Shown: piece after piece, positions 46,449 through 60,000 of the stretch
Layout of the letters: the number at the start of each line of letters is the position of its first letter
Numbering within the stretch: the stretch's first letter is position 1
Source: Ricinus communis
Taxonomy: Eukaryota; Streptophyta; Magnoliopsida; Malpighiales; Euphorbiaceae
DNA length: 64,000 nt
NCBI RefSeq assembly: GCF_019578655.1
Contig: NC_063256.1
Location: 27,266,342 to 27,330,341 of the forward strand
Direction of reading: 5' to 3'
Position numbers and translations under genes: made by a program
Notes under the pieces: model-generated
The model's database searches: none
Told to the model about the DNA's origin: nothing
The model's input: only the letters and a program-made list of their open reading frames with translations

Positions 46449-47978
46449 TGATATCCTTCATATTACACATGTTTGCATGCTTGATTTTGAGTTATTTTTA
46501 GAACAAATTATGTGGTTTTGTATTAGAATCACCCTGTTTTAGTTTTCTTTGTGTCTCAAGTGTTTTTCTAGGTACATCATCAAAGTTAGAGAGAAATCAG
46601 ATAAAATCAGGAAGAAACAATCAAATCGGGCACGTTAGACTGTTCAACACGCCCTGCCAATAAGCCCGTGCTGAGGAGCACGATCAGAGTTAGAGGGCGT
46701 GCTGAAATGCCTTACCTATGGTGAGAAAAAGTGATTTGCAACATGGTTTCCGAGAGTGAAATGGCCTAGGAGCATGTCCGTGTTAAGGAGCACGGCCCAA
46801 ATCCAAGCCGTGATGAGAAGGCCAAATGTACACTTTTATATCAATACAGCGTGGATCCAGGCCGTGCTAGTCAACATGGTCCAAAACCAGGCCGTGTTGG
46901 ATGTCGAAACCTAAGTTAAAAGAAAAGAAAATGAAATAGAAAACGAATAGAAAAAAAAAAGAGATAGAGAGAGAACTTTAGGATATTCAAGATAGACCTT
47001 GAGAGCAGCCTTCCAGACGATCAAGAAGAGAAAAATAAAGATGAACTCCACTTCAACATCATCCATATAGCTTCTTGAGGATTGGATTGAAGATTAAAAG
47101 GAAAGAAGGAAGAGATCTTGAGCTGCAGAGATTGGATTCAGAGTTGTTCAAGAGGGGATAGCACTTCACCATTTGAGAAAAGGGTGTTCATGTTCTTTTT
47201 GATTATTGTTTACTTTGTATTCGATTATTATAGTAGTTTAATCATGAACATGTGTAACTAATCTTATTAAACCTATTTGGGGGGTGATCTTTAGTCATGC
47301 TAGGCTTATTTTGGGCTTAAGTGATTGGATTATTGATTTAAGATTAAAGTTTTCATTCAAGTATAATAAAATCTATTGTTTCTTCTTCATTGTTGAATCA
47401 ATTTGAGAACTCCTTTGTAATTAAGAAATTCAATTGAGTTTGGGCAACTGCTTATGTGATTAAGTGATTTGCATCTTAGAGATAAGTGTAATAACTTACT
47501 AGAATAAGAACTAGACATTCTTATTAATGGTAATTTAGAGATTAATGCTATTCTAAAATCAATTGTTAGGAAGAGATCCTATCTTTAGATCTTTAGGATT
47601 AGGAATTGATTAACTCGAGAGAAAGACCAATTCATTTAAGAAATCATCTATAGATTGCAATTCTTAATCAATCAATTCATAATTTATTATTTTTAAGCTG
47701 GCTAGCTAAAAAGATCCCCAGTTGGGTTAACTCATCTCATTGTCTTTGCCAAACTTTCATTCTCTTTGTTAAAATTTAGTTTTTATTTGTATTTTTATTC
47801 ATTTATAATTAATGATCTTCACCTCCTTTTGATTGGTTAGATAATAGGAATAGCATAGTAGTAGTAGCTTCTCAGTTCCTGTGGGATACGACATTGATAC
47901 TTGCTACAGCTAGATTACATTCGATAGGTGCACTTGCATGTAGATTTTTAGTCATGTTTAGCGAGCCATCGCATATGA
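46449..47978 (+). mobile_element. Solo LTR S4, Athila-type
   Basis: Starts TGATATCCTTCATATTACAC, similar to the start of element A's LTR, and ends ATCGCATATGA, one change from the Athila end GCATATCA. It contains CCGTGCTGAGGAGCACG-type words at 46625-46905 and Athila LTR phrases such as TTAGGAAGAGATCCTATC. No internal region follows and no matching target duplication is evident, so it may be a solo LTR or a rearranged piece. It lies against the MULE remnant. Confidence 0.65.
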
Positions 47979-49450
47979 TATTCAAATTGTTCAACTATAT
48001 ATGCCTTTGCTGCTGTAAAGAATGAATCTTTAATTATTTTTATTCTTTTGAAGTTTGTCTTGAGGTTATTCAATCAATGAAAGATGCATACTCCATGGCT
48101 AACTTTAGGATACGTTTTCTTTTTTCAGTACTTTCATCTCTATCAGTTATTACATACATTCCTTCTCTTATGCCAAATGTATTCCTTAGTTTAATAAAGA
48201 ATTATTCCTAAAAGGCATCATTTTTAAAATCAACTATAAAAAATTCTAAAGGAAAAATCTGACCAGTTGCATCTTGTGTTGTTGATGATAGTACTATCCT
48301 CTTATAGTTTGTTTTCAAGAAAGTTCCATTTACCACCATAATTGGTCTACAAAATTTTCATCCTTTAATTGATGCATCAAGTGTCACAAAAACATAGAGG
48401 AATGAGTTGTCATCTTTAATTTGAAGGACTACAATTGATCTAGGATTTGTAGTCATCAACATATCCAAATAATTTGGTATCATTGCATAAGAATCATATG
48501 ATTTACCTCTCATTTTTTCTAAAGCTTTCTATTTTGACCTCCATGTTTTTTCATATACCGGTAATTTTTTTTTATGTCTCTCATTATTTCTGCCGGTGTA
48601 TATGTTTTTTTATGTTTAAATATTTTGACTTTATACATTCTCCAACCAAATTTATTGTGGCTTAACATTAATCACTTAATATAAATTCTAAAGGGCAAGT
48701 GTGGTTATTGTTGTACTTTCAAATGATGAACAAGTTTGTGTTACTATTTCTTGATTCTTTTAAGTACCACTTGTAATTCTCATCCAAGCAAGTCACAAAT
48801 ATGTATTTTTGCATATTTTTGTTACCTTTTATTGGAAATGATTGCTTATAACATAAAAGTTCAGCACTGTTTTCAAAGTTTGTTTGTCTTGATATACTTG
48901 CCCAATCTCAATTTTTGTATGCCTTGTATTAACAATGATTGTTGTTCCACAATCTCATTATCTTTCCTTTCCCCTTCTTCGTTGTTGTTATTGATTTCTT
49001 GAATAACATTCTTACTTAAAAACTTTGCATACTTAATAATATAACACACTATCTGTTTTAGATATTGTTGGAGTTATTTTTATTTTTTCTATTTTAAAAC
49101 TTGTTGCCTTTGAGCTTGATGTAAAAAATGTGTTTTGTATTTGTTTCTCTAATTTCGTAATGCACAAAGGATACTTTGTATAATCTGTTTCTTTCTTTTT
49201 TTGAATTCAATTAAAACAAAAGATTAGTATCATCCTCTATTTTTAATGGTGGATAACCATTTTTCACCTCATATCAAATATCCATGGTTGATTTTTCTAT
49301 CTTGATTTTTATTTTTTTTGATACTATTTCCAATAGATTTTTAAAATTGCAATCCTTTGGAATTAGTATACCAATTACTTCAAAATTGACAAAATTTATG
49401 TCTTTATTCCAATGTCCTTTATGATGAATGAAAACTAGTATCGTATCCAT
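47979..49450 (-). pseudogene. Decayed Mutator-like (MULE) transposase
   Basis: On the minus strand, ATG at 49450 opens MDTILVFIHHKGHWNKD and, further, NGYPPLKIEDDTNLLF, the N-terminal domain typical of plant MULE transposases. Around 48640-48520 the MuDR-type region KTYTPAEIMRDIKKNYRYM is clear. The catalytic core follows: VVNGTFLKTNYKR, TTQDATGQIFPLEF, GMYVITDRDES and HGVCIFHLLNNLKTNFK-like pieces, then FFTAAKAYIVEQFEYHM at the LTR border. The first catalytic Asp (normally VDGTFLK) is Asn. Many stops and frameshifts. The C-terminal SWIM zinc finger is missing. I did not find terminal inverted repeats. Confidence 0.8.
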
Positions 49451-50439
49451 TTTTGCAAATATATAAATAAGATCTCAAAATTCATATAAATTTTATCATT
49501 TTAAATTACGTACTAATATATCAAACATATATCAATTATATTATTACTTGTTATTTTAAAAAAATATATATATATTGTTTCCTGCAGATTTCGACGTTTT
49601 TCTTGTTATCAAACAACAGCTCAATAATATAAATTTTTCTTAAAATATGCAAATGTCAGTGATAAAATATACAATTTTGTTAATAATTCCTATGTTATAT
49701 ATTATATTTTAAATTTTAAATTTAAAAATTTTATATTTTTAGCGTGGATATAAGTTTTACTAGTAATTTTGAGATCAGATGCTTTATTGTCAACTTGAAT
49801 TCTTGCAAATGTTTTGAATCAATTTGTAATCTTTGCAATCTTTTTTCAACATCCTTCAATGATGTCGATTTAACAATTTTTATCAGTTAGAACTAGATTA
49901 TTTGTAAATCTGTTGATATGTATAATTTAAAATTGTAAAAGCTTGAATGTACCTATGATTGAATGAGAAAGGAAATCTATTGATTTTGTATTTTGCATTG
50001 AATGGTTGATTTTGCTTTCAAGTTCTTGTTTAGAAGTTCTTGAATAATGATTTCATAGTTTTCGGGGAGGGATTTGTGTTGTATTTTTTTTTATTTTGTG
50101 AAGGCTTGTACATGCAAGTTATAATAGAAATATAGGTAGCGCATTTAATATTTTATGAATATTATATAGGAAGTGTATAAATCTAAAATGTATCCTTATT
50201 TTGTCTAATTGTGTAAATTGCCAGTAAAAGAGAAACAACAATACAAACGGCAGATCTAGCTCAAAATCGAAGCAATAGCCCAAAGGCCCTATCAAGGACA
50301 TGCTTTCAAGGTCTTCTGCTTAGCATTTAATTTGAGTTATCATGTTTTAGAGAAACCTTCCTTCGAATTGCAATCTTTACGGAAAGTACAAAGTACATAC
50401 TTGTGGTTTGACTATTTTTTAATTTTAAATATATAGTTT

Positions 50440-50570
50440 TTTGCTTGATAAATTGATGTATATGGTTTAATGCATTAACAAATTAGATATATTGTATGTC
50501 GTTTAGTGCATTAGCAAATTAGATATATAGTATGTGATTTAGTGCGTTAGCAAAATTAGAAATATTATTT
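50440..50570. repeat. Tandem repeat of about 40 bp
   Basis: About three copies of a unit of the form ATATATnGTATGTnrTTTAGTGC followed by rTTAGCAAATTAG. Confidence 0.6.
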
Positions 50571-50952
50571 ATTAATTTGTTGATATGGCATTTACATGAC
50601 AAAAAAAAATTATATCACATCAATATAAAAATGACTCATGTCAGTATAATGCATTGCCACATCAGCAAAAATTAATGGTATTATGATAGCATACATAATT
50701 CTGCTGACGAACTAAATGACATACGTTATATTATAAAAAAAGTACTTGAACTGAAAATTAGTTAGATCACATGCTTGCTTTTGTGTACTTTTCTCACATT
50801 TTTATCATCTAATGCTCATGGTGTAGGCAAATTAGTGAGGTTGTAACTTAGTTTTGCTTATTTTCTTATTTTCTTGTGTTGGGTTGTTATAGAGTTAAGT
50901 TCAATTACCATGAATAGTTAGATTATTTGGAATTGAGGTTAAGTATTAAAAG

Positions 50953-51832
50953 AATAAATTATTATATACCTCCTGTATTTTTTTTATTACACTACAACTT
51001 CTTAACATTTAAAATAATATTTTTTTATTTCTCTATTTTGTATATTATACTAAAAAACTCTTTTGGTCAGAATTTTTATTAAATAATTATTAACTAGGTT
51101 TAGTCTTATAATTTTTTGCTTCTTGGTTTTTTGTTATAATATACAAATTGCACCTTATATTGTATTTATTTGTTGTCTTAAAATTTTCTTGCATTTTAAA
51201 AATCAATATAATTAAAAAAATAAATTAATAAAAATTAAAATTTGATCTTCAAACTTCTTATCAAAATTACAATTCTAGTGTAACAAAACTAATAATAAGA
51301 ATAATATCTATTTTAATAATTTATAGTTAATTATATGAATTTTCAATGTTTTGATAATTATAAGTACTTTTAAATTATATAAATTCTTCTAGAATTTAGT
51401 TATGCTAGAAATTAGAAGAAGTGAGAGAATACTAGTTAATTATTTTTATACAGACACTAAATTTAATATTTGTTAAAAATAAAATTTTAACATAATTTGA
51501 TTTAAAATAGTTTACAAGAGTCTAGTATTTAATAATAAATTTAATGATTAAATTACATTTTTTTTGTCAATTTAGTCTTTTGACTGTCTTCACTTTGGAT
51601 GAAAGAGATAATTGTTAGTTTTATTAAAAGACAATGGTATTTTAGTGCAATAACTAAACTATAAGAGGCAAATAGCATAAATTAAACCTAGTTAATGATT
51701 GTTTAATAGAAATTCTAACCGAATGGGTGTTTAGTATAAAACTATAAAATAAAAGGATAAAATATTATAATATTTAAATACTAAAAGGTAACTAGTATAA
51801 TATGAAAAAATGCATGGACAAATAATTACTCT
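50953..51832. mobile_element. Long terminal inverted repeats, possible MITE or fold-back element
   Basis: About 180 bases at 50953-51135 match 51650-51832 in reverse complement with moderate divergence. Clear anchors are ATTATTAACTAGGTTTA (left) against TAAACCTAGTTAATGAT (right), and GTCAGAATTTTTATT against AATAGAAATTCTAACC. The roughly 510-bp middle has no ORF. Non-autonomous DNA transposon is the simplest reading; the superfamily and target duplication are not determined. Confidence 0.55.
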
Positions 51833-52904
51833 TAAATTTAATCTTTGTTTGATTTTATATTTTCTTATTTTTTATAACATATTTTGTTTCTTTAATTTTT
51901 TGAAGATTCTTAACTCTTAAATAAATTATAAATAGTGCAAAGTTCCAATATCATGACTAGATATACATTAAAGCCTATCTGAAATTGATGTTAAGTGTTT
52001 AAAAAGTTGTTCAATTTTTATTATTTAATGGATTGAGTTTTTAAAATTATTATTTTTTTCTTAGAAAAATGCTTCTCTCCAGAAACAATTTTAGAACTCC
52101 ATCCAAAACGGGACTTAATTAATATAGGTGAAAATGATTAAAGATTCTTTTATATTCAATATTTGTATAATCTTGACCAATAATTTAAAATTAATGATTG
52201 AAATTTGTTATCAAATAAAAGTTTATCTATTTTCTAAATTTTTAAGTCAAATTTTTAATAAAATCTACTGTTTGATTTCAAATTAAAACATAACTTATAA
52301 TGTTCAACTTGAAGAAGAGCATATCTCAATCCCATGAATTAGAATCTATACATATTAATTTGTAACATAAAATATTTTTGACATATAAGATTTAAGCTTA
52401 TATATTATTTTATGATTTTTTTCTATTAACTAAACAATAATTCTAATCTTAAAATATAGTATTTTAATTATATTTTTAATATTATATTAGATAATTAAAT
52501 AAATAATTAATATCTTAATTAAAAAATGATTGTAATTCTAGAAGATAACATTTTAGATTTAATATTATATTAATTAATTAATTAATTTTCTAATTACACA
52601 ATAATTTCTAATTCTAAGAAATAGTAATATTCATTATATTTTTAGTATTAATTTATATAATGCTAAAAAATAATTAATATTATTATTAATAAAATTTTAA
52701 AATATCAATATTTTAAAAAATATTTAATTTATTTTTATTTTTAAAATATTAAAATTTTTATTAAAATTTTTCTATAAATTTTTAATAATATAATTATTAA
52801 TAATTAAAATAATAAAAATTATCATATAACAGTCGGATAAATAATTAATTATCATTATTAATTGAAATTTATATTTTATTCTTTTGTTGTTATTTGCTTT
52901 TCAA

Positions 52905-52918
52905 ATATATATATATAG
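52905..52918 (+). promoter_or_regulatory. Likely TATA box of the AP-1 sigma gene
   Basis: ATATATATATATAG lies about 330 bases before the start codon, which leaves room for a leader with the CT-rich tract near 53010-53060. Assigned by position only. Confidence 0.4.
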
Positions 52919-53242
52919 AAGTTGCTCTTTCATTCAAACTTTGCTGAGAAAGTATAGGAAGGTCTGTTAAAATTTTGTCACAATAGGCAAAAAACTAAAA
53001 GCCTCAGTCTTTTTTTTTTTCTTTCCTTCAATTTTGGATCCAAAACTCTTGCCTTATTTTCTTTTTGTTTCTCTTTTTCAGAAAATAGAACACAGCATTT
53101 GATCAGAGAAATTTGCTAAAGTGCATCCCCCAACCTTAAGATTGAAAATCACAACAACAATAACAAAAGGGAGGGGAAAAGAAAAGGAAAACTGTTGCAA
53201 CTTCCTCACTCGCTATCACATCGGGTCTAGCATCTTTCACCA

Positions 53243-55536
53243 ATGGTATGTTTGGTTGTATTTGCTTCATCAATTTGTGAACATCCATTTTCATTTTCTT
53301 TTTCTAATGTTTTGCCTTCATCACAGTTGATTGTAATTTCTTCAACTTAAATTTATCATCCTCTTTACTTCAATCATAATCACCCATCTCATGAAATAGA
53401 ATACTCAATCCTACAAACAAGTATGACATTTTTTTAAATCTCATAGACAAAGAAATTTTCATTTTGAAATCATCATCAAAAAAATGAATCACAAAAGTTA
53501 TTGATGAAAGCTACAACTCTTACATTATTTTAATTTATCAATGGATGGTGTTTGGAGAGAGTCAAATTTGAAATTTCCTCAATTCTATCGAGTAAAAATA
53601 CCAAATATGTAAGTTTTGTACTGATTTGAAAATTTTTTTAATAATAAAAATAATTTTTTTTTAAAGATCTATAAATATATGATATATTAGTCATTTCTCT
53701 ATACAATATTATCATAATTTTGATGCTAATGTAACTTTTCTTTTGGGTCAAGATTCATTTTGTACTTTTAATCAGTCGCCAAGGAAAAATAAGATTGACC
53801 AAATGGTATTCTCCCTATTCCCAGAAGGAAAGATCTAAGGTACCTTTCTATATTTCATATTTGATTTTTTTTCCCTCATATTTAAATGATTCCATTCCTC
53901 AATGTCATTTTGCAAAGGTGATTCGTGAGCTCAGTGGCATAGTAATCGGCCGGGGCCCCAAGCTTTGTAACTTTGTGGAATGGAGAAGGTTCAAGGTTGT
54001 CTACAGAAGGTTGTTCTGCAAGCCTCTAAATTCCTATTTAGAATTTCTTTATTCGATGGATTAGACTTGCCCAATTCAGCGGATATACAGTAACGAATAG
54101 GCAAATAACATATTTATCCAATTCAGCGTATATACAGTACTAAATAAGCAAATAAGATATAACTTAAGTCTTTCAGATTTGATGGAATATATTATAATCA
54201 TTTACTACTAATTAATATGTCACTTGTATGTCCACTAAGAACATCCCAACAACCATTTTAATTATATTTGTTCTTTATTATATATGGTATCTATCAAAAA
54301 AATTAAGATTCTAAGAAATTTTCTAATTTTTTTCTAAAATCTTTTAAGAGTAGCATTTTTATATATATATTATTTTTATTAATAAAAATTAAATATAGAA
54401 TGAAATAAGAGTGTTCTTAGAATATTTACATATTTCGAGATAAATTAAAATTAAAATTTAATTATTTATAATTTAATAGAAAGATATATAAACACCATTG
54501 CGAATTGCTAGTATTTAGGGCGGATATATTTTGGTTTTTCATATGCAAGGCATCAAGCAATCACGTCTTGAGAAAAAAAGAAAAGAATTTTAATAAACTT
54601 GATTGGATGCTATAAATAGGTACGCTGGTCTCTATTTCTGCATGTGCATTGGTGAGGAAGATAATGAATTGGAGGTTCTTGACATCATTCATCATTATGT
54701 GGAGATATTGGACCGTTATTTTGGTAGTGTAAGTAGGCTTCATAATCTTGGTTTTATATATAACTGATCGATGTAATAATCTCTTGAATTGAATTTCTTT
54801 TTCTTTTTTTCTGGGTAATCATTTCCTGTTATTAGGTCTGTGAACTGGACTTGATCTTCAATTTTCATAAGGTAAATACCCACCACATGCATTCCCTACT
54901 GAGTTAAGACAGTAATAAAGTAAAGCATGAAAACTAACGTACGCAATGTACCAGGCATATTATATACTGGACGAGATCTTGATTGCTGGTGAGCTTCAGG
55001 AATCAAGCAAGAGAACTGTCATACGGCTAATGTCTGCACATGTATGGTTCTTTCTTGTAATAGATATAGTTACTATGGCATTGATACATATATTATACTT
55101 TCCTTTTAATCTTATTAAAGCTAAATGCATATTTATACATCTAAATTTTATCTATTCAATCATTTTTAACATTTTAACTTTTAATTCGATTTAATAGATA
55201 TTTTAATTTTTTTTGTGGTATTCAAATATTTTTTAATATGTAGCTTTGTTCAATACGTTCATATTTACTGTTTATAACTGTTTAAATATTATTAAAAAAA
55301 TAAAATTTAGATGTCTATTAGGTTAAATTAAAAATTAAAAGAATAGAATTTAAATATTTATTAGATTAAATTAAAAATTAAGATGATAAAATGAATAAAT
55401 GATTAAATTTACATTTAAATATATATTTTCTAATTTTTATTAATTACTTTGGATTGAAATGCAGGATTCAATGGTGGAGATGGCTAAAGAGCAGGCCAGC
55501 TCAATCAGCAATATGATTGCACAAGTCACCAAATAA
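53243..55536 (+). CDS. AP-1 complex subunit sigma (small adaptin), complete gene
   Basis: Small subunit of the AP-1 clathrin adaptor, which sorts cargo at the trans-Golgi network and early endosome. I read seven coding exons: 53243-53245, 53753-53839, 53918-54009, 54620-54728, 54836-54871, 54955-55041, 55465-55536, giving 161 residues, the normal plant length, with GT-AG at every intron. The first exon holds only the ATG, followed directly by GTATGT. Family signatures: [90 protein letters not shown] and the end SISNMIAQ. No stop or frameshift, so likely functional. Sigma subunits fold as a longin-like domain and pair with gamma adaptin to bind dileucine signals. Several paralogues exist in plants; which one this is cannot be told here. 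Confidence 0.95.
54069..54163. repeat. Tandem duplication in an AP-1 sigma intron
   Basis: Two copies of a roughly 47-bp unit (CCAATTCAGCGKATATACAG and following bases) in the intron between the third and fourth coding exons. Confidence 0.75.
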
Positions 55537-57071
55537 GATCATCTTTCAAAAGCCGAGATTTTTCTTTTCCCTAAAACGTTTATCTTTTCTTTTATTTAAA
55601 TTTCTTTTCATATATCATGTTCAATCTATTTAATAACTTTGTATTGTTAAATTTAATTGACAATTTTCTTTTTCTTTCGTGTTATTCATATTACATGATA
55701 TGCAGTAATCCTTTCCTCTCATTTTTGTTAAAAAAATTACCAAGCCATGAGTTTAAAAGTTTAGCACTAGTTCATGAGACCGAATTGAACTAAATAAAAA
55801 TTTTAGTTTATTTTTATAGTTGTGGTTTTTTCATTTTTTCATATTATATGTAATATAATATTTTAGCCAAGTATTATGTAGGTTGGTGGTAAGTGTCATT
55901 TCATATCTATACATTGCGGGACTTTAAAATGTAGCAACACGTAAATTCATCAATTGTAACTAATTATTTATTTAAAGATGCGAGATTAATAATTTATTTA
56001 GTTCAATTAATCAATGAAGCTGATAGCTAATAACTGATGACGGATAGTTGATAATCAAACCGTTTGAAATTTCTTTTATTAAAAGTTGCTATTTGTATGT
56101 TAAATGAACATTTTAAATATAATTTATCTTCAAATATATTTTATTTTATAAATATTATTTATTATAATAAAATTAATAAAAATACGCTTGTAATAATAAA
56201 AATATTATAATTAATTTTAGTTAATTCAATTGTTTTTATTATTAAGAATATTTATAAAAATTAATTTAAAAGTAGGAATTTAAATTTAAATTTCCATAAT
56301 AAATAAATTTTCAATTTCAAATGTCAAAATTATAAATATCATAATTACTTACCTATTAAGTATAATTTTAAAATAATAATTATTTATCATAAATTATAAA
56401 AATTAACTATATGAGACTAACTCGAATGAAATTATTATTAATAAATATTAATACGAATAATATTAACTAAATAAAAAAAAATCAAATCAGCTATTATTTT
56501 GAGCTGATAGAATCAATAATTGGTTAGAACTAAATTAGCTATCGGCTGCTAATTTTAAATTATATTAAATAAATTTAATGTAATTATTGAATAAAACACA
56601 TCTATCAGCTCGACAAAACTTGTAAACCAAAACACCTTCTAAAAATATTAACTCACCGAATTACCAAAACAACTGTGTAATTAATTTCAGTTCGTCATTC
56701 CTGCTTGCCATCCCAGTCTTGGCTAAAATAAATGGCCAGGGGTATGTGCTGATTGAAGTAAATATTATCTCCATAATTCTCAGGATAAAGACATCTTTAA
56801 TTAAGTCAATGAAATGGCCGACATTGACAGGATTTTCTTAGTGAAGCCTTGTTCTTCTTTCCTGACTACAGCTTACAGGACCATGAACCTTCTCCAGCCC
56901 TTTCAACACTGCCAAACATGGTTCTAGGGACTCGCACCTCAAGTCAATATTGTCATTTTGCCACATATTTACCTGCTTGTGAAACATCCTTTTGTGCTCA
57001 TCCTCACCTTCTGCTTCAGCTAGTGTGTGATCCATGTCTTTGATTTCATCACAAGGACTTTTATCCTAAAG
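55537..57071. other. Intergenic region between two convergent genes
   Basis: Contains the 3' ends of both flanking genes. 55537-55720 is the probable 3' untranslated part of the AP-1 sigma gene. 55900-56640 is very AT-rich without coding signal. 56700-57071 is the probable 3' untranslated part of the reductase gene; the short open frames there have no family resemblance. Confidence 0.55.
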
Positions 57072-60000
57072 TCATCTGTTGTTCGAGAACAGATAGAATA
57101 GAATGGTAAAGAAAATTGAATTGGACTTCTGTATGTCTAGCTAGCAATGTTTCAAGCACTGTTGTTTAGAAAAAGAAACTATAGATGATGGGTATAGCAC
57201 TATGCATACCTGGTCTGAAAGACGTTCTGGATCATTTTCTGGGGAGACTCGCGAGCAGCATATTCTAACTGAAGCAGCTCATCTGAACTTAGTCGGAAAC
57301 CAAGAGCACCCAGATTCTCTTCTACTTGTTTAATTGTCTTAACTCCAGGTATTGGAATGGCACCATTGCAGATACACCAATTTATAGCAACCTGTGGCAG
57401 AGTTTTACGCCTTCTTTGTGCAATCTCTCTTAATGAAATTAGTAAAGGCTCCAATCCAGGAAGAATTTGCCTGAATAGCAGGGCCCTGAAACGTAGAAGA
57501 AAACAAATATCATGACAAGGATTCAATAAGCAATGACATTCCAAACTTTACCTCTCTTCCCTTTTTATCAATTATATAAGTCAAAACTCAACAAAAATCC
57601 ATGTACCTAGGCCCTAGAGGAAGATTTGATGATGTATATTTTCCAGTAAGCATTCCAAGTCCAAGAGGACCATAAGCAATCAAGCGGATTCCCAAAGAGT
57701 CGCATATATCCTTGATTTCCATCTGATCTTTTCCCATGCTTAGCAAAGAAAATTGTACCTGAGATAAGACATTGAATGTCAGATAAACCTGCATAGAGCA
57801 AAATAAAAATGTCTGCCACCATTACAGTTATGCAAGTGCTGCTCATCAGAGCATCATGCTGTTTAGTTTATGTTGTAAATATTATAAGCTTTGAGAAATT
57901 AGTGACATTCCAAAGAAATACTATAAAGAGACATGCTTTTTAGAGCTTAGTCACTTTGCATGTCTTGAGATAAAGCATAATAATTTACCTGCGCTGAGCA
58001 TAGTGGTACTCCTCGGGCTTTGAGGTAATTGTGTATCTTTACAAGCTGCTTTGGTCCATAATTGCTCACTCCAACAGCTCGAACTAAACCCTAAACAACA
58101 TTATTCATGACTTTAACCTTATGGATTCTGGAAGACAATTTGAAAAGCTGAAGAAGAATTCTCACAGTAACAGGAATAACATAGACCAAAAGGAAGCAAA
58201 AACTACTTGGTAAGAGGAAAAGAACCAGAACATTGTAATTGTCTGAACTCTATTATAAATAAGTTTTTGTAATCTTTAAATAGTGATTAGTACCAGAACT
58301 CTTTTAGGACTATCAGTTGTAAGAATGGATACAATCCATAGTCTACTACTTAATTCTCTTTGTTGTCAAGTAAAACGATGTGAAACTTGGGAACTTGCAA
58401 GGAAGAAAAGTAACTCTCTTTTGATCTGGCTCCACATATTAAAACCTTGGTCAACAAATTGGACCTTAAGCCCACTTGACAACGAGGCTCACTCTTGTAT
58501 TTTCGATTATAAAACTCTGGGAGCACTTTTATACCGATTTAAAAAAATTTCAGATAGCTGAAATAATTTATCACATTTGAAAAAAAAAAGAAAGAAAAGT
58601 ATGGTAATGGTAACCTTGTCATACATTGCCACTAAACCATCCCAGAGTGCTAATTCTTGCGGAGGAGCATAATTTGCAGTCGACCAATGTAATTGACCTA
58701 TGCCTAGTTGCTCCAGTTGCAACCTTTCCAGTGAACCCCTGGAAAACCATTTTTGTTTTAATCAGGTCTTATTAGTGCGCACAAAATTTCTGAAATGGTA
58801 TTTGTTAAGTAAGAGGAATTTGTGTGGATCAAACCCATGGTAGCTGTTGTTAAACATTATTTGATAGAAACTGATACATGCATTATATATGAGCAAGGAG
58901 ACAGAGAGCTGTCAGAAGTTACCTGCAAGCTTTCACGAATTGCCCAGGTGTTAAACGCCATGGATATGCAGCAAACTTTGTAGCAATCACAATGTCATCT
59001 CGTGTCTGCTTTCCTAAGAAAACAAGGAACAAATAAACCTAAGCACTTCAAAGTTTGTCATAGAAAACAATATGAGGAGTCCTCTATCTCAGAATATTTT
59101 TGCAGTTTGGCAGTATATAAAATAGCCATATTGTTGTCCACATTCTGTTTGCAACTTCAGGGAGGTTCTTCATTAAACTATCAGCAGCGTTGGCCATCTT
59201 AATGATGTGGCCAACCATTTCCAATTTATAGTAGATAAGGTACAACACTATACTGACTTTGAGATAAACACATAAATCGACTCGTGCATCCTATTTACAG
59301 ATGGTGCATATTTATAACCAGCAATCATAAGAGCATCTGAGTCTGATTTAGGATTCTCATTACCTTTGGACATGAAGATCATGTCATTGCCCATCAATCA
59401 AAAAGAGGATTTGAAAGTTCAAATAAGTATGCAATTCATTATATGAACATCTAGCTAACTACAATTCATTGTATGAACATCTAGCTAACTACAAAACTCA
59501 AACTTACAAGAACTCATTTTTTCCATTACCAATGTGCAAGTGTAACTATAAAACCACTTGCATATCGAATAGCAGCTACTTTGATTTAAACCAATATAAA
59601 ACTTTCATTACTTATATCAACAGTAAATTTCATCTGTAGATCCTGATCTTAAGCATGTTTTCCATTGTCATCTCTAAAATTCTTTTTATTGGAAAACTCC
59701 CTATTTTAATTTTAGTAACACTTTGCTTGATTATGAGAAAAATAAAATTAAAATATGAAATGATATCATACTAATATAAACTTTTCAAACTCATAGAATA
59801 TTAAATCAATATCAATTTATGATGTTCCATCATATCCATACAAGAATTTTTCCAGAAAACAGGCAAAAAGGATTTTAGTGTTACTAAAATTAAAGTACAA
59901 TTAGTTTTGTGATATAAATCTAAATTCAGAGATTGAACGGAAAACACACTTAAAGTGAAGGACCGCCGGTGCAGTTTACCCCATTATATTAAAGAGTGTT

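Larger units (their letters stand above)
49451..52904. other. AT-rich intergenic DNA
   Basis: No supported gene. It contains a short tandem repeat at 50440-50570 and a long inverted-repeat structure at 50953-51832, listed separately. The rest is highly AT-rich. Confidence 0.55.

Noticed and set aside
53121..53330. 69-codon open frame before the AP-1 sigma gene
   Set aside because: It lies in the leader and first intron of that gene, and its residues are unlike any protein family.
56838..57043. 65- and 64-codon open frames downstream of the reductase
   Set aside because: They overlap each other on opposite strands in the probable 3' untranslated region, with no motif.
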